Shown piece after piece: positions 31,755-32,381 of a stretch of DNA of 32,381 nt (position 1 is its first letter; each line of letters begins with the position of its first letter). Both the position numbers and the translations under genes were made by a program. Source of the stretch: Acidimicrobiaceae bacterium (GTDB taxonomy: Bacteria; Actinomycetota; Acidimicrobiia; Acidimicrobiales; UBA8592); contig JAHECR010000038.1 of assembly GCA_024641655.1 (NCBI GenBank), positions 1-32,381 on the forward strand, in the 5' to 3' direction. The notes beneath the pieces were generated by a model, which was not told the origin of the DNA, made no database searches, and saw only the letters and a list, made by a program, of their open reading frames with translations.

Positions 31755-32084
31755 TCAGCTGGCCTCGAGCAGCCCGCGGCGAGCGGCCTCGTGGTCAGGC
31801 AGACGGATGAGCTTGTGGCGAACGACCTCGTCCGCGAGTCGGAGTGAGCGTTCGAGCGGCGCCATGTCGCGCGGCCCGGTGACCATCTCCAGGACCACGT
31901 AGTGACCTTCGGTCTTGTGGTCGATCTCGTAGGCGAACCGGCGTTTGCCCCACTTGTCGGTGGAGGCCAGGCGCCCTTCGCCCTCGCCCAGCCAGGTCTC
32001 GACCCGGCGGACCACATCGTCGACCATTGCGTCATCATGATCGCTGTCGACGATGATCATCATTTCGTAGGCTCGCGTATTCAC
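31755..32084 (-). CDS. rpsF: 30S ribosomal protein S6
   Basis: This 109-residue protein has the S6 fold: TRAYEMMIIVDSDHDDAMVDDVVRRVETWL, WGKRRFAYEIDHKTEGHYVVLEM, LERSLRLADEVVRHKLIRL. The start is GTG 32084. An extended Shine-Dalgarno sequence AGGAGGTGAT ends seven bases upstream, exactly right for this GTG. The ATG at 32093 and GTG at 32096 lie inside that sequence and cannot be used well. The protein then begins MNTRAYEMM, as S6 proteins do. S6 binds 16S rRNA as a dimer with S18. Confidence 0.96.
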   Translation of the reverse strand: MNTRAYEMMIIVDSDHDDAMVDDVVRRVETWLGEGEGRLASTDKWGKRRFAYEIDHKTEGHYVVLEMVTGPRDMAPLERSLRLADEVVRHKLIRLPDHEAARRGLLEAS

Positions 32085-32171
32085 GCTGAGCATCACCTCC
32101 TGTGGACCCGCTACGAGCGGGGCCCCCGTGAGTGGTGACCGGGGGCAGGTCTGGTTGTCGACGTCAGGCTA
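32085..32171 (-). promoter_or_regulatory. rpsF leader with two stacked hairpins and -10 box
   Basis: On the minus strand TAGCCT (32166-32171) is a -10 match. The transcript would start near 32159 and carry about 75 bases of leader. Two adjoining hairpins lie in it: GCCCCCG...CGGGGGC (32122-32146, 7 bp, 11-base loop) and CCCGCT-ACG-AGCGGG (32107-32121, 6 bp). The second ends next to the Shine-Dalgarno sequence. rpsF leaders in many bacteria bind the S6:S18 complex for feedback control; this position and shape fit, but I cannot confirm the consensus. Confidence 0.5.
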
Positions 32172-32203
32172 GTGGTGCGCCGCCGCGATAGCGACGTGGC
32201 CTG

Positions 32204-32287
32204 ATTGTTCACACTGCATTGTCCACACTGCATTGTTCACACTGCATTGTTCACACTGCATTGTTCACACTGCATTGTTCACACTGC
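32204..32287. repeat. Six tandem 14-bp repeats with DnaA-box-like cores
   Basis: Six head-to-tail copies of ATTGTTCACACTGC fill 84 bases with no spacers; the second copy has C for T (ATTGTCCACACTGC). Each contains TTGTNCACA. The second copy's TTGTCCACA equals the DnaA box favoured in Streptomyces and mycobacteria, and the others differ by one base. The array is in the 297-base region 32085-32381 upstream of rpsF, 33 bases beyond its -10 box. The rest of that region (32288-32381) is GC-rich and shows no feature beyond a possible start codon at 32369. Confidence 0.9.
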
Positions 32288-32381
32288 GAACTTGCGCAAC
32301 ACGCCGCATCGGACGATCCTGGTCGCTCGGCGCCACGATCGGGCGATCGGTTCGACGGAGTGAGGACGATGCGGCGGTTGA

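Noticed and set aside
32204..32287. CRISPR array
   Set aside because: The 14-bp units are directly adjacent with no spacers and no cas genes are near.
32369..32381. Start of a plus-strand gene at the right edge
   Set aside because: ATG 32369 with GGAG eight bases upstream is plausible, but only four codons are visible, too few to support a call.

Overview
The window is high-GC chromosomal DNA with strong G/C bias at third codon positions, frequent GTG and occasional TTG starts, and TAnnnT -10 boxes. The gene content points to an actinobacterium, most likely of the Acidimicrobiia (Ilumatobacter/Iamia-like): an rpsF-ssb-rpsR-rplI-dnaB island, a Ni-superoxide dismutase with its maturation protease, a Tad pilus locus of actinobacterial type and a DtxR-family regulator. 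The taxonomic call is inference from gene content. No rRNA, tRNA, CRISPR array, insertion sequence or prophage was seen.

Layout. (1) 1-7792: a cell-surface glycan block. Three overlapping minus-strand genes (a truncated GT2 plus CgeB-like glycosyltransferase, a methyltransferase/coiled-coil/two-glycosyltransferase fusion, and a WbbL-like GT2) lie downstream of a methyltransferase. A divergent second methyltransferase has visibly lower GC. (2) 7860-9466: a Thr/Pro-stalked lipoprotein with a degenerate M23/LytM domain, then the essential GTPase engB. (3) 9471-13305 (minus): a TauE-type permease, a ribokinase-type PfkB kinase, sodN, sodX and manA. (4) 13453-16012: a cyclic-nucleotide-binding protein and a beta-lactamase-fold hydrolase converge on a DtxR-family regulator that carries a palindromic operator just before its start; a small membrane protein follows. 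(5) 16160-27295: a Tad (type IVc) pilus locus. TadE and a vWA-TadG are on the plus strand. The main operon is on the minus strand: tadE-tadG, then cpaB-cpaE-cpaF-tadB(vWA fusion)-tadC, and last a DnaB-like RecA-fold ATPase. No Flp pilin, prepilin peptidase or secretin gene is present here. (6) 27440-32381: prmA-like methyltransferase, a two-helix membrane protein, dnaB, and the rpsF-ssb-rpsR-rplI operon with hairpins between genes. Upstream of rpsF lies an array of six tandem 14-bp repeats, each containing a DnaA-box-like nonamer.

How the parts work together. The left block probably builds a decorated surface polysaccharide, to which manA could contribute mannose phosphates. The Tad locus makes a pilus or adhesin whose inner-membrane platform carries an extracytoplasmic vWA domain. 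The right end is a replication/translation island of a kind often found near oriC. The most unusual items are the DnaB-like ATPase at the end of the Tad operon, the vWA-TadB fusion, the DtxR-like regulator with altered metal ligands, and the DnaA-box-like repeat array.
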